From Cichorium intybus (lineage: Eukaryota > Streptophyta > Magnoliopsida > Asterales > Asteraceae): a stretch of DNA of 64,000 bases. A program made the translations under genes and the position numbers. Position 1 is the stretch's first letter, and the number at the start of each line of letters is the position of its first letter. The DNA lies in NCBI GenBank assembly GCA_023525715.1, contig CM042009.1, positions 129,882,145 through 129,946,144 on the forward strand, given 5' to 3'. The notes below the pieces were generated by a model that searched no databases, was not told where the DNA came from, and worked only from the letters and a program-made list of their open reading frames with translations. Shown here piece by piece: positions 44,035-56,287 of the stretch.

Positions 44035-44781
44035 ATGTCTAAAGATAGTGTCAGTTCTCCTCCTTCTCCTCCTTCACCCATTTCTGAGAGTTTCAGAAAG
44101 CACCTATTACATATGGTAAGGCTGACTGGCCTGAACTATGTGGTATGGCTTCACAAATAGAGAATGGTTCTCAGGTTTGCTGACAAGCCATATCTTATTG
44201 AGTGTCCGCTCCCCAAAGCATGGCATCACACTGCAGCTTGTGATGAGCATGATCCCATGACCATTAAGTCCAAGGAAGTTCGTTGCTTCATGCTATTGAT
44301 CATTGACCCAAAGTTCCGCAGGGATTTAGAATTCCTGGGGTCAGATAAATTAGCACAGCCGGTCGAGGAAAGGTTCCGAGAACCGGTTGACAAAGGACGA
44401 GCTAAGATCTTCAAAGAGCTTGAAGTATGCATGAAGTAGCACCAGTTCACATGTTCTCAAGATTGAGAGGCACATAGGTGAACTATATAAATTTGGTCAC
44501 CCTTTAATCAGGAGTTGAGCATTAACTCGACTCGCTGGTACGTTCATCCAAATATACAGGAAGGGTAACCAGATAAGAAAATCATGGAAATGCATTCAAT
44601 GTTGACTCTGTATGAGTCATTCATGGAGAAGCATAGTTCCATTGATTCAACTGCTTCGGGATTGAGTCCAGTAATAAGGCACATCAAGAAATGATCCAGA
44701 TCGTCTGGACTGGTTCTTCAATGTCTCAAACTGGGAATCCACAAGGTGGGACACAGTCATAGAAAGATTGGAAAAATGCTC
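44035..44781 (+). pseudogene. Ty1/copia gag remnant, split by E3
   Basis: Starts ATG TCT AAA at 44035. It reads the family's N-terminal gag pattern (SFRKHLLHMVRLTGLNYVVW) and stops at TAG 44158-44160. It then continues in frame for 91 codons (44164-44436) with LMLATMNP-like spacing seen here as FMLLIIDPKFRRDLE, and further fragments up to 44781, where E3 is inserted (TGCTC duplicated). The frame is broken several times and no pol is recognisable nearby. An old copia (SIRE/Maximus-like) gag; lineage uncertain. Confidence 0.65.
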
Positions 44782-45113
44782 TGTAACGCCAAGATACTTT
44801 ATTATATAATTATAATAAAAGGGTAAATTGGTCATTTTACCTTGTAAGGGTAAAATGGTCTTTTGGACAGAAAAGTATTTGGTTTGAAATAATATTTTGA
44901 GTTTTGGACTTAAAATGTTATAAAAACTGATTTTTGGTCGTTTTACCGAAAAAGGGTATTTTGGTCATTTGACCAAGTCAACGACCAATTATGTAAAAAT
45001 ATTGTTGGTTGTGGCCAAAATGTAAGAAATGAAAGTTTTATTGTAATAAAACTTGGTTATTGTGGTCAAAGTTCAAGGAAATGAACTTAAGGACCAAATT
45101 TGTAAAAATTTGT

Positions 45114-45124
45114 GATATATATAG
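45114..45124 (+). promoter_or_regulatory. Putative TATA box, E3 5' LTR
   Basis: GATATATATAG followed by a purine/pyrimidine-rich GAGAGAG...CTCTCT leader. A second copy is at 51357-51367. Assigned by motif. Confidence 0.5.
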
Positions 45125-46195
45125 AGAGAGTTGACTCTCTTTGACTGGCCATTGTTTGCAGCTACGGGAGAGAGTTTCTCTCTAGAAATTCTGCAGAAGT
45201 TGGAGGAATTCTTGAAGGTTGAGGCTTGAATTTCGATTCCTAGCTTTGGAATGAAGGATTGGAAGCTTTGAAGGTTGGTATTCCAAGTTCTAGCTTGTTA
45301 TTTCTTGATGGGTTTTGTAGCAACTCAAAACTGCATTTGCAGTGATGATTATGTGTTTAAGTTGATGTAATACTTCCCTTAAGTCATTAGAATAAGGACT
45401 TAACTAAAGAAAGTGGAAGTAGGTTGCTATTAGTGATGAATTTGAAGTTTGGGGTTGTTAGAACTAAGAACCCTAATTCTTCATTTTGATTGATTTGGTT
45501 GTTTTGGATGGTGGAAAACCTTGTCAAGGTATAAGGTTTTAGTCCTAGAACAAACCCCAATCGATTAAGGACCTGATTAAGGCCTTAATGGACCAAAACT
45601 GCTTGCTACAGTGCATAAATCGCGGCTGGACAGGAGGCACCTGCAGGTGCCAGGCGCGGTGCGCCCAAAAGCCTGGCGGGGTGCGCCCAGGCGCAGTGCG
45701 CCCATGCCTGGGCGGGGTGCGCCCCTCAGACAGGAACTTTGAAACGCTATCTTTTGCGTTGCTTGTCCGTTTTAGCTCAAATTTGGACCATAGGCTCGTT
45801 ATGGTCTGAAAAGTTTGGGAAAATTTTTATATTGAGTTTCCGACCCCTCGGGGGCACTGTAGACCGATCCGAATGTCCCGGTGAATAGTAAAATTCATAT
45901 AAAGTTAGTAAACGGAAAGTTTATTAACTAGGCATTGTTTGTAACAATGTTTTATTGAACTCTAGTGTATTAGAGTTAGTTGAAATGGGTATTAACCTAT
46001 AATCATGTTGAAAATGATTAAATTATAGGTGCGGGACAAAATTCTACGGATCGTATCGGAAAGCAAGGAATTAAATGCAGCTAACATCCAGGTGAGTAAT
46101 CTCACTGATATCATATATGATATATGATGATTGAGTTGTTACAGGTTGAAACGGCTTCGAGGGACGAAAATGACAAGTGTAAAATATATGTAAAA

Positions 46196-47069
46196 GACAA
46201 GACCAGATAAGCCGTGAGTCATTGCGATGACAAGAACGGAACTGTGAGTCAATACATATATATATACACTATGATGTGACAATACCAGATAAGCCGTGAG
46301 TCTATAATAGACAAGAACGGAGCTGTGAGTCAACCTTTTATTGACAAGACCGGGACCAGCCGTGAGTCAGTAAAATGAAATGACAAGACCGGATCCAGCC
46401 GTGAGTCAATAAACTTATATAGACAAGACCGGAACCAGCCGTGAGTCTAGGCAACAGCGGGATTTTCCTGTGAGCCACATATTTCAGGCAACAGCGGGCT
46501 TACCCGTGAGCCATGGTTACTTTGATGAGCCAAACTTATATAGACAACAGCGGGCTAACCCGTGAGTCTAGGCAATAGCGGGCTAACCCGTGAGCCACGG
46601 CAACAGCGGGCTAACCCGTGAGCCATATCTAACCGGTGCAGCCTATATGGCTATGATATTGTCACAGGTACATGGTGCAGCCTTTTGGCTATGATATCGG
46701 GTTATTGAACCCAGCTGGTGCGGCCTGCGGGCTATGATTTATATATTGATATTGTTTTGGTGCAGCTTACATAGCTATGACACAGGGTGCGGCTTATATA
46801 GCCATGACATATGATGCAGTCCATTGTGACTAAGAAACATGGGACAGAAACGATAGATATAGTTATCTGTGCAAATAACTGATGTGGTTTGATAATTGCA
46901 GGTTGTCATGAAGTAGCCTGTAAGGCTACAAGATTAGGATGTGAAATCCTAAGAGATATATGGTCAGCCAGTAAGGCTATGAGTTTGGATTCGATATCCG
47001 AACAGATATACGAATATATTTGATACATGTTATTTGCAGAAATGATTACTCACTGAGCTTTGTAGCTCA
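46196..47069 (+). repeat. Hairpin array region, E3 5' LTR
   Basis: Family A (46196-46625): about twelve units, GAC/GTC or GGC/GCC outer pairs with inner CGGG/CCCG or CGG/CCG stems. Family B (46635-46833): six units with GTGC before and TATGA-like sequence after a small stem whose arms are AGCC/GGCT, GGCC/GGCT, AGCT/AGCT, GGCT/AGCC or AGTC/GACT. More hairpins follow, including TTAGGAT/ATCCTAA (about 46933-46951) and TGAGCT/AGCTCA (47054-47069). Confidence 0.85.
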
Positions 47070-47312
47070 TACCGTTTGTTAAATGTCCCTGCAGGTTAGC
47101 ATGATCCTGATAAGGAATAGATGGAGTCCGTGACTCGTGAAGTAGGACTCTTAGATGCTGTCAGTAGCAGCCCGGCTTCAAAGGAGACTATGGTATTTTA
47201 TACTCTCCTTGATACGCTTGTACCCGTTTTTACTAAAATATACCCCTTTGTTATAGTTTTAAATGAAAAATTTTTCAGGGGTGTTTTATTTTAAAAGCCG
47301 GGTGTTACAAGT

Positions 47313-47324
47313 TGGTATCAGAGC
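47313..47324 (+). other. E3 primer binding site (initiator tRNA-Met)
   Basis: TGGTATCAGAGC, three bases after the 5' LTR, the same spacer length as in E1. Confidence 0.92.
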
Positions 47325-47459
47325 CGAGGTTTAAGTGAACTAGGTGTCTATAGAGTAGATTCCTGGACTTAAACCCTGAAACAGTAGACATGATGAACTG
47401 TTAGGTGTATATAGTGGTTAATATACATATATAATCTAACTATTGCTGACTTCTAACGT

Positions 47460-50400
47460 ATAAGAAGTATGAGCAGCAAATCGTATTTGGAGGAATTTAG
47501 TGCGTGTAACTTTAAGAGGCGGATCAGCCTTTTCTCAAGACTCCATTGAACGAGGGGCAACGAGACAAGTAGCAGAAAATCCACATAACGAGCAATGTTA
47601 GCTGATGTGGTCAGATAAAGAAATCGGTTGCTCACCTTGATTGATATTCAAGGTGAAAGAACAGTAGTTGAGACTACGTGAAAAGCAGTGGACTTCTCAG
47701 AAGAAGTTGTCACAAATTGGGTCCAACCTTATAGGGAAAGGACCAAAACAGAGCCACTATGTATAGTGATCAGTGCAGGAAAGGCACTAAGGAAAATTGT
47801 AGAGTTGAGACTCTACCGTGACATGCTGAAATTGCAGATGATAGGAGCAGATTGCTCGAGCTTGATGTATGGGACGGAAGTGGTTCCAGTGTGGAACTAT
47901 AGATCACTTCTTATTGAAATACTCACGTGCTGAATGTGGAGTGACGGGTGATGAACCCAGGAAAGAAAGAAGGAACGAATGGTCGAAAAGGACCCATGGT
48001 ACCATGAGCATCCCAGTAGATTGTGGGAGAAGCTCGTGAGGAGACTGATATGGTCGTAGATATCATCGTTCTGAATATAACTCGTGTATGTTATATTTGA
48101 TCCATGAAGCTATGCTTTGGATCGATGATTCGATGTTTTGTTTGAATTTTTCATCAATGATTTTGGATGAAATATTTGAAATAGCTATTGTAGATAGCAA
48201 GTATGTTCAAGATATTGAACACCTGGAAAGTAGTCTGCCTAGGATTTACGGGACCCTTTTCCCGATGAATCTGAAGCCGATGACTACCAGTGAATCTGAA
48301 GCAATTGTGCTTATGAATTGGTTAGCAATGAATTATGCTAACGTGAATTGTAGAAATAAGAACATTATGGTTCTTGAAACAGAAATGAAACGGGTGAAAA
48401 TCCATGGTAAATGACCGTTGTTGAGAATACCGGTTATTTTCCTTTGCTTATACTCGGAAAAGAGTTAGTAAAGGAATGATTTTGTAATTGGCATACGCGG
48501 TATGGGCCAAGCTAAATAAAGCAGTGATAGTAGTGTACTACTTTAGATAAATTCTCGGATGTTTCTTTTGAAAAGAATTTCCAGGATTTCTGCCAGATTG
48601 GCAAGAAGAGCTTATGATTAAGCTGGTCTTGGGAGCCGTTCCTGTTATCTAGGCTCTATATTGATTAGCCTCTGCAGAGATGGCAGAGTGGTAAAACAAT
48701 TGGAAGAAATTGTTTTTTGAATTGGGGTCTTATATGACTGAATGTGTCATCGTGTGGAGCCCTATCTTGTTTGAAAAGAAGAAATGTAAGTTAATGTGTA
48801 TGTACATTGACCACTGAGAATCTGATATTCTCGAGATCAGACTGAATATGAGGTACATTTGTACCAGATACTGGAGTTACTTCACTGAGTTAAGTGATAT
48901 GTTAAATTCTCCAAGTATGAAAAATTTGGCTAAAAGAAGTTACATATTCTTTGGGCATGTTAACAATGCCAGAGATGATAAAGTAGAACCAGTGGAAAGA
49001 ATGATACCGTGATAAAACTGGAACCGCCTGAGGAATCTGACTGACATTGTAGTTCCTTGGATTTGGCGGGTTACTATAGGAGAGTTGTAGAAAACTGCTC
49101 CTTGATTGCTGGTCAGTTGACTAAGGTTGACTAATAAAAGTGTAAAGTCTGAGTGGTAGAAAGACCACAGATATGTTGTAAAGGTTTGGCATAAACCTTG
49201 TGTGAACCTCTAACGTTAGCAATGATGCTAAGCAGAGAAGATGGATTGGATCGTTGAAATGTATCCAACTTTGATTGTGGATGCATGATGTTGCAATAGC
49301 AACTATGATTTTGGTATTAAGCTTTTGAGACACTATCTATATGGTGTAAGGCTTACCGTGCATAAGGATCATAAAAGTTTGAAAGACTTAATTGATCAAA
49401 AAGAAGCTATATATGAAATAGCAAAGACAGATGGGTTACTTAAAGATTTCGGTTATGAAATCTTGTGCCATCTCGGAAAGGCGGATGTGATTATAGATGC
49501 CTTGAATTAGAAAGAGTATCTTTTGAAAGATACAACCACATGCGTGAGTGTGGCGAATTGATTTCCTGAGTTGATTCGGGAAGCACAAGAAGAAATGTGC
49601 AGGTTTGAAAATGTGAAAAGTGAATGAATGATTAGCTATTGAAAGAAGCTAGTTAGAAACTCACAGCGATTGAAAACCCTTGGTGGTTATGTATGTGAGT
49701 TTCAAAGCAAAGCGAGATATGAAAATTTACCCTTAAAAGACGTATATTTGGGTAGATATGCAGAATGCTCGGGGCAGTACCAAACTGTGTAGGATGATAT
49801 AACCTATGTATTGGTGGCCGGGGCTAAAGAAAGACATTGAAAGACATGTGAAAAGTGTTTGACTTGTGGGTAACTACAGTCAAATCATTAGAAAGATATG
49901 GAAAATTTAACCGTTATGGGTCCCAAAGAAGAAATGGGACGAAATTATCATAGACTTTGTAATAAAGTCTTTGCAAGTACCGCATGGGTATGACACCATA
50001 TGGGAAATTGCAGGTTGATTGATGAAATCAGTGTAGATTTATACTGACTAAAGAAGAAATTAAGAGCGGAAAAGTAGTGAAAACTACATAGAAAAAGAAA
50101 ATCGTTGACGTGCACTACAGGTGGCGACTGTATCGGATCGAAACACTAGAAGTATTTGCTGAATTTAGCATTAATTCCTAGAATTGATAGTTCAAAAGTA
50201 CTAGTAAGTACTGTATAGGAATTGCAGAAATGATAGACGAGGCGAGAAAATGATGCAGACTCTAGAAGATGTGCTTGAAAATTTCACAGTAGACCTTAGT
50301 GGAAGATGAGAAGATCGCCTATCTTTGGTAAAACCCGTAGATGATAATAGTTTTAGTACTAGTATTTAGATGACTCGTATAATGCATAGTATAGAATACC

Positions 50401-50995
50401 GTGTTATCCTTCGATTTATAGGATTGAAGAGGTGGAACAGCCGTTGGCTAGATCCTAGACGGTGATACAAGTTAAAAAGAAGACTTGATAAATACGAGAA
50501 AATTGAAAAATGGCTAAGAAGCAGTAACGGTAGTACATGAACCATAGAGTAAAATCGTTGCAATTCCAGATGAGGAATGTCGGGGTAATCAAAAGATCCT
50601 ACGGAAAGACTAGAAATTGAGGTGGGACAAAAGGGAAAGTTGAGTCCTTGTATATTGGACCTTTCCATATGTTCCACAAAGTAAGAATTTTGGTGTACTG
50701 AACGAAGTTTTGTGATGAACTTCAAGATAATTGTAATGTTTTCTATGGGTCTCATGGTTCTGAGAACATAGATTGATAAATTCTAACGAATCCCTCATGT
50801 TGAAATGAGGAAGATAAGTGATTATGGTACCCGGGACAACCGGATGAGTGATATGCGAGTGGTGATATAACCACGAGATATGAAGATTGGTATGGTTAAA
50901 GAGCTGTAGCAAAAACCATGAAGGTTTCCATATGATATGAGAAACTGAAATTGTAACGAGAAAGAATTACCCTCGTTTGTTAGTATGATTTCGGG
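47460..50995 (+). pseudogene. E3 gag-pol remnant
   Basis: Degenerate over its whole length but still collinear with E1. A gag-like stretch (47460-47930); protease near 48090 with IFDP as in E1, and LMNWLAMNYANVNCRNKN (48088-48414, where E1 has GMDWLATNYANMDCRNKN); RT pieces (48540-49080); RNase H HYLYGVRLTVHKDHKSL (49325-49510); integrase MYWWPGLKKDIERH at about 49800 and a WD-x-I-x-x-DFV segment; and a GPFHMF module near 50660. Stops and frameshifts occur every few dozen codons. The zinc knuckles are not recognisable and the interior is about 1.1 kb shorter than in E1. It encodes no functional protein. Confidence 0.88.
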
Positions 50996-51008
50996 GACGA
51001 AATCTTTT

Positions 51009-51024
51009 GAAGGAGGGGAGAATT
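51009..51024 (+). other. E3 polypurine tract
   Basis: GAAGGAGGGGAGAATT abuts the 3' LTR and differs from the E1 tract by one base. Conserved despite decay of the adjacent coding sequence. Confidence 0.9.
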
Positions 51025-53552
51025 TGTAACGCCAAGATACTTTATTATATAATTATAATAAAAGGGTAAATTGGTCATTTTACCTTGTAAGGGTAAAATG
51101 GTCTTTTGGACAGAAAAGTATTTGGTTTGAAATAATATTTTGAGTTTTGGACTTAAAATGTTATAAAAACTGATTTTTGGTCGTTTTACCGAAAAAGGGT
51201 ATTTTGGTCATTTGACCAAGTCAACGACCAATTATGTAAAAATATTGTTGGTTGTGGCCAAAATGTAAGAAATGAAAGTTTTATTGTAATAAAACTTGGT
51301 TATTGTGGTCAAAGTTCAAGGAAATGAACTTAAGGACCAAATTTGTAAAAATTTGTGATATATATAGAGAGAGTTGACTCTCTTTGACTAGCCATTGTTT
51401 GCAGCTACGGGAGAGAGTTTCTCTCTAGAAATTCTGCAGAAGTTGGAGGAATTCTTGAAGGTTGAGGCTTGAATTTCGATTCCTAGCTTTGGAATGAAGG
51501 ATTGGAAGCTTTGAAGGTTGGTATTCCAAGTTCTAGCTTGTTATTTCTTGATGGGTTTTGTAGCAACTCAAAACTGCATTTGCAGTGATGATTATGTGTT
51601 TAAGTTGATGTAATACTTCCCTTAAGTCATTAGAATAAGGACTTAACTAAAGAAAGTGGAAGTAGGTTGCTATTAGTGATGAATTTGAAGTTTGGGGTTG
51701 TTAGAACTAAGAACCCTAATTCTTCATTTTGATTGATTTGGTTGTTTTGGATGGTGGAAAACCTTGTCAAGGTATAAGGTTTTAGTCCTAGAACAAACCC
51801 CAATCGATTAAGGACCTGATTAAGGCCTTAATGGACCAAAACTGCTTGCTACAGTGCATAAATCGCGGCTGGACAGGAGGCACCTGCAGGTGCCAGGCGC
51901 GGTGCGCCCAAAAGCCTGGCGGGGTGCGCCCAGGCGCAGTGCGCCCATGCCTGGGCGGGGTGCGCCCCTCAGACAGGAACTTTGAAACGCTATCTTTTGC
52001 GTTGCTTGTCCGTTTTAGCTCAAATTTGGACCATAGGCTCGTTATGGTCTGAAAAGTTTGGGAAAATTTTTATATTGAGTTTCCGACCCCTCGGGGGCAC
52101 TGTAGACCGATCCGAATGTCCCGGTGAATAGTAAAATTCATATAAAGTTAGTAAACGGAAAGTTTATTAACTAGGCATTGTTTGTAACAATGTTTTATTG
52201 AACTCTAGTGTATTAGAGTTAGTTGAAATGGGTATTAACCTATAATCATGTTGAAAATGATTAAATTATAGGTGCGGGACAAAATTCTACGGATCGTATC
52301 GGAAAGCAAGGAATTAAATGCAGCTAACATCCAGGTGAGTAATCTCACTGATATCATATATGATATATGATGATTGAGTTGTTACAGGTTGAAACGGCTT
52401 CGAGGGACGAAAATGACAAGTGTAAAATATATGTAAAAGACAAGACCAGATAAGCCGTGAGTCATTGCGATGACAAGAACGGAACTGTGAGTCAATACAT
52501 ATATATATACACTATGATGTGACAATACCAGATAAGCCGTGAGTCTATAATAGACAAGAACGGAGCTGTGAGTCAACCTTTTATTGACAAGACCGGGACC
52601 AGCCGTGAGTCAGTAAAATGAAATGACAAGACCGGATCCAGCCGTGAGTCAATAAACTTATATAGACAAGACCGGAACCAGCCGTGAGTCTAGGCAACAG
52701 CGGGATTTTCCTGTGAGCCACATATTTCAGGCAACAGCGGGCTTACCCGTGAGCCATGGTTACTTTGATGAGCCAAACTTATATAGACAACAGCGGGCTA
52801 ACCCGTGAGTCTAGGCAATAGCGGGCTAACCCGTGAGCCACGGCAACAGCGGGCTAACCCGTGAGCCATATCTAACCGGTGCAGCCTATATGGCTATGAT
52901 ATTGTCACAGGTACATGGTGCGGCCTTTTGGCTATGATATCGGGTTATTGAACCCAGCTGGTGCGGCCTGCGGGCTATGATTTATATATTGATATTGTTT
53001 TGGTGCAGCTTACATAGCTATGACACAGGGTGCGGCTTATATAGCCATGACATATGATGCAGTCCATTGTGACTAAGAAACATGGGACAGAAACGATAGA
53101 TATAGTTATCTGTGCAAATAACTGATGTGGTTTGATAATTGCAGGTTGTCATGAAGTAGCCTGTAAGGCTACAAGATTAGGATGTGAAATCCTAAGAGAT
53201 ATATGGTCAGCCAGTAAGGCTATGAGTTTGGATTCGATATCCGAACAGATATACGAATATATTTGATACATGTTATTTGCAGAAATGATTACTCACTGAG
53301 CTTTGTAGCTCATACCGTTTGTTAAATGTCCCTGCAGGTTAGCATGATCCTGATAAGGAATAGATGGAGTCCGTGACTCGTGAAGTAGGACTCTTAGATG
53401 CTGTCAGTAGCAGCCCGGCTTCAAAGGAGACTATGGTATTTTATACTCTCCTTGATACGCTTGTACCCGTTTTTACTAAAATATACCCCTTTGTTATAGT
53501 TTTAAATGAAAAATTTTTCAGGGGTGTTTTATTTTAAAAGCCGGGTGTTACA
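51025..53552 (+). repeat. E3 3' LTR
   Basis: 2528 bp, offset 6243 bp from the 5' LTR. Two differences were noticed: GACTAGCC for GACTGGCC in the leader, and GTGCGGCC for GTGCAGCC in the second family B hairpin (A-T pair becomes G-T). The hairpin array lies at 52439-53312. Confidence 0.95.
52439..53312 (+). repeat. Hairpin array region, E3 3' LTR
   Basis: Duplicate of 46196-47069. All stems are preserved apart from the G-T wobble noted for the second family B unit. Confidence 0.85.
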
Positions 53553-53557
53553 TGCTC

Positions 53558-55179
53558 CGAAGCCGAACGGTTTGGCAACTCAGGAATATCTTAAAACTCA
53601 GAATCCTGATCCTTAATTCCATGATACAAGATGTGTTTCTCACATATGCTCTGTATGCTTGGACTTTGTAGGATGCGGGATGTTGTTGCATAGGAGCACA
53701 TTCGGATTGGATCCTGAACTCGTACAGTTTTGGAGTTTAGTTAGATATTATGATCTTGTTATTAGCTTATTAGATGCAAGTAATGTTGTCTGTCATATAG
53801 TACATTGTTTGAGGATATTTTGTTTTAATAAAATCTTGATTTTCTTTTAATACATATTTGTTTAAAATCATCCTTGAAATGTTGTATGAGTGTGATAATT
53901 GCATGAGTGGCAATAACTTGAATGTTGATACATCCAAAGTGTTTTTGATTCATGAATTGTGTCCTCTATGATTGTTAAAGTAAATTTTATAAGGATCAAT
54001 TCAACCAAAGGTCCAGTTGGATAGGACTTTGGAATCATTTGGCTTAGAGTCACATGCTGAGTTGAGTTCTTAATAAAATCATTTGTGGCAAGAAATGAAT
54101 CACCCAAAGATCCAGTGGATAGGATTTTGGAATCAGTTGACTTAGAGTCAGGTGATGATTGCATATCTTGAACGAAATTAACAAAGTCATAAATTTACAT
54201 AGAGATGTAAAAGACATTAAGATTATGAACAACAGACACATTAGTTACTGTGTATTGCTCAAGTCTTTGAACAGAACACAATCAGTAATACTTCATAATA
54301 TTTGCCAGTTAGTTTGACAAATATAGCTTCGCTTATCAGAATAAGTGATTGATTGAAACCTTGCACTGTTCAAGGACTTCAAAGGAAGTATAAGATCAAC
54401 AGAACCTGAGTGACAACATAAACTGAGAAAACGTTTCACATTTTATCCTCTTCCAAGAACATTAATGGTTATAATGTGTCTTAGGGAAGATGATGAAGCG
54501 TTGGTCGAAATAGTTCGATCCTCGATGTATAAGTTACATCTTCAATTAGTTTTCGATGAATTGAATGTTCAACCAGTCAGACCGTAGAAACAATATTCCA
54601 ACCACATCTTAGATTTAGTAGGGTATGCAGACACTGTCTGAAGTGTAAAGCTGGGATCGTTCCAATTGTACATAGAAAGTCCAGGGTCATGTAGCGTTCG
54701 TCCGAACCTCACGACTAGCCTGAACCTGATCAGAAATGTCAATTCATTGGCTATCGCGCTGCACCTATGAAAGAAGAGCTCTTTTAGAAAGGACTCATGT
54801 TGTAAGGATACAGTGGGAGTTAGGACAGTCCTAAATGAGTTTAGGATTAGCCAAGTGAAAGAACCTTTAATCATCACTAGGCCTTGAGTAGAAATTAGAG
54901 TCCTGTTAAACCTGACATACTCTTCTCTTGACCAGTAGCATTGGTCACCGTCATAAAGTGTTATGATCTGGGTGACATATCAATTAGTGGTAAAACACTA
55001 AAGATGGTACGTATAAGCAATCCGACTACTTGGAAGCATTGGTGAGCCCTGTTGCTGCCAAATAAGAGAACCTTAGGGCGAGACACAGTCTGTGTGACAA
55101 TTTGATTGATTTTACTCCTGGTCTAAAAACCAGTGGGAGTAATTAAATCATCAAAAGAAAGCGACATGGATATAAATGT
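53558..55179. other. Degenerate copia interior, left of the solo LTR
   Basis: The first bases continue the copia gag broken at 44781. After that I can recognise no domain and no long reading frame. A segment near 55120-55140 (CCAGTGGGAGTAATT) resembles the purine-rich end of copia elements. No host gene seen. Confidence 0.5.
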
Positions 55180-55184
55180 ACTTA

Positions 55185-56282
55185 TGACTGTCGCAGCGGT
55201 CGTCATGCGGTCAAAAATAAGAAAACCTCACTCTCACTTAGCACAGTGGAAGTCAGGGTCGATCCACAGGAGTTACGTGGTCGAGACAGGTGACAGATTA
55301 CCAACTGCAGTGTCACGCTACAGTCAGAGGACCTAATTCCTAGCTTTTGACTACTAATCCCAAAACTATAAACTAAACTAAAACTATCAACCAAACCTAG
55401 TCACTTACTGAAAGCAGAAGTACATCTCCAACTCAGAAGCGAACAAAGGAAATTCAAAGACCAAACACAAACAAAGCATAAACTAAACCAATAACTAAAG
55501 TCCAAATGAACAGTCACTGGCTAAGTTCAAACTAAAAGCTAACCCTAGTTGGTCACTGAAATCAGCAAGGGAAATCAGTCCAATCAAGGTCAATCAAGCA
55601 TCCAAACACAAAACAAACATTCACAATCCAATAATAAGCATAAATACCGAAAAATCAACACTTAACATAAACTGAATGATTATTATTAACCAAATCAGAT
55701 TCCAAGTGTTCAAAAACAGTAACAAAACATCCAAAACAGAAACTAGAACTAACTATCAATGGTTGTCACTCCCAAAGATACTAGCCTATGATTTCTAACT
55801 ATTAAACTAAATGAAAATTAAAGATAAAACATAAAAAAAAAATACAAAAAGTGGTTCTTGAAGCTGAATCTCGGAGTCAAAGAGCCTTGGGGGTCGATTC
55901 TACACTAGGTCTTCGCTAGTTTTTTTTTCGACCTAAAAGCCTATATTTATAGTTGCAAAAATCTCGAGACCGCGCCACGATTTTATGGATCCCGCGTCGC
56001 GCGTAGGGGTTTATCCTCGTTTTATCGGAATTTGAATTCTTTCCACCGCCTTGAACCCGCGTCGCGCTTTGATGATTTCCGTGGCGCGCCTACGTCTTTT
56101 CCTGATTTTGCCTTGATCTTCAAACTTCTTCCAAATTGCACGCTTTTAGTCCCTGTTTTCATTATTTCTTTCCAAACAAGTGCTGGCACGAAAAGTGAGA
56201 ATACCACGATGTATATCATATAATTTCACTAAGAATAGGGCTCAACAACGACTAAAATATGTGATATTACTAGGCGTTGTCA
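55185..56282 (-). mobile_element. Solo LTR related to E4
   Basis: 1098 bp starting TGACTGTCGCAGCGGTCG and ending AGGCGTTGTCA, clearly homologous to the E4 LTRs but diverged. Perfect 5-bp duplication ACTTA (55180-55184 and 56283-56287) with no internal region: the product of recombination between two LTRs. Orientation inferred from E4. Confidence 0.9.
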
Positions 56283-56287
56283 ACTTA

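Larger units (their letters stand above)
44782..47309 (+). repeat. E3 5' LTR
   Basis: 2528 bp, TGTAACGCC...GTTACA. Contents in order: TATA-like GATATATATAG at 45114-45124, a GC-rich GGTGCGCC-type motif cluster at about 45635-45725, and a long hairpin region at 46196-47069. It shares blocks with the E1 LTR, but the second hairpin family (46635-46835) is absent from E1. Confidence 0.95.
44782..53552 (+). mobile_element. E3: recently moved gypsy element with a dead interior
   Basis: 8771 bp, plus orientation. LTRs of 2528 bp each (44782-47309 and 51025-53552); by eye only about two substitutions separate them. Perfect 5-bp duplication TGCTC (44777-44781 and 53553-53557). The primer site and purine tract are intact and almost the same as in E1, and the LTR sequence is related to E1's. 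The 3.7-kb interior is collinear with the gag-pol of E1 but full of stops, so it cannot encode its own proteins. Best explained as a non-autonomous family mobilised in trans. Confidence 0.93.

Noticed and set aside
45588..45809. 73-codon ORF repeated at 51831-52052
   Set aside because: Spans the GC-rich motif cluster of the E3 LTR, duplicated with the LTR; no recognisable domain.
46196..46625. CRISPR-like array (regular short repeats with spacers)
   Set aside because: Eukaryotic LTR context, repeats vary from unit to unit with compensating changes, spacers are not unique foreign sequences, and no cas genes.
47310..51024. C-to-T or G-to-A hypermutation (RIP-like or editing) as cause of E3 decay
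   Set aside because: Stops include TAG, TGA and TAA with indels and mixed substitutions; no clear single mutation direction by eye. A quantified comparison to E1 would be needed.
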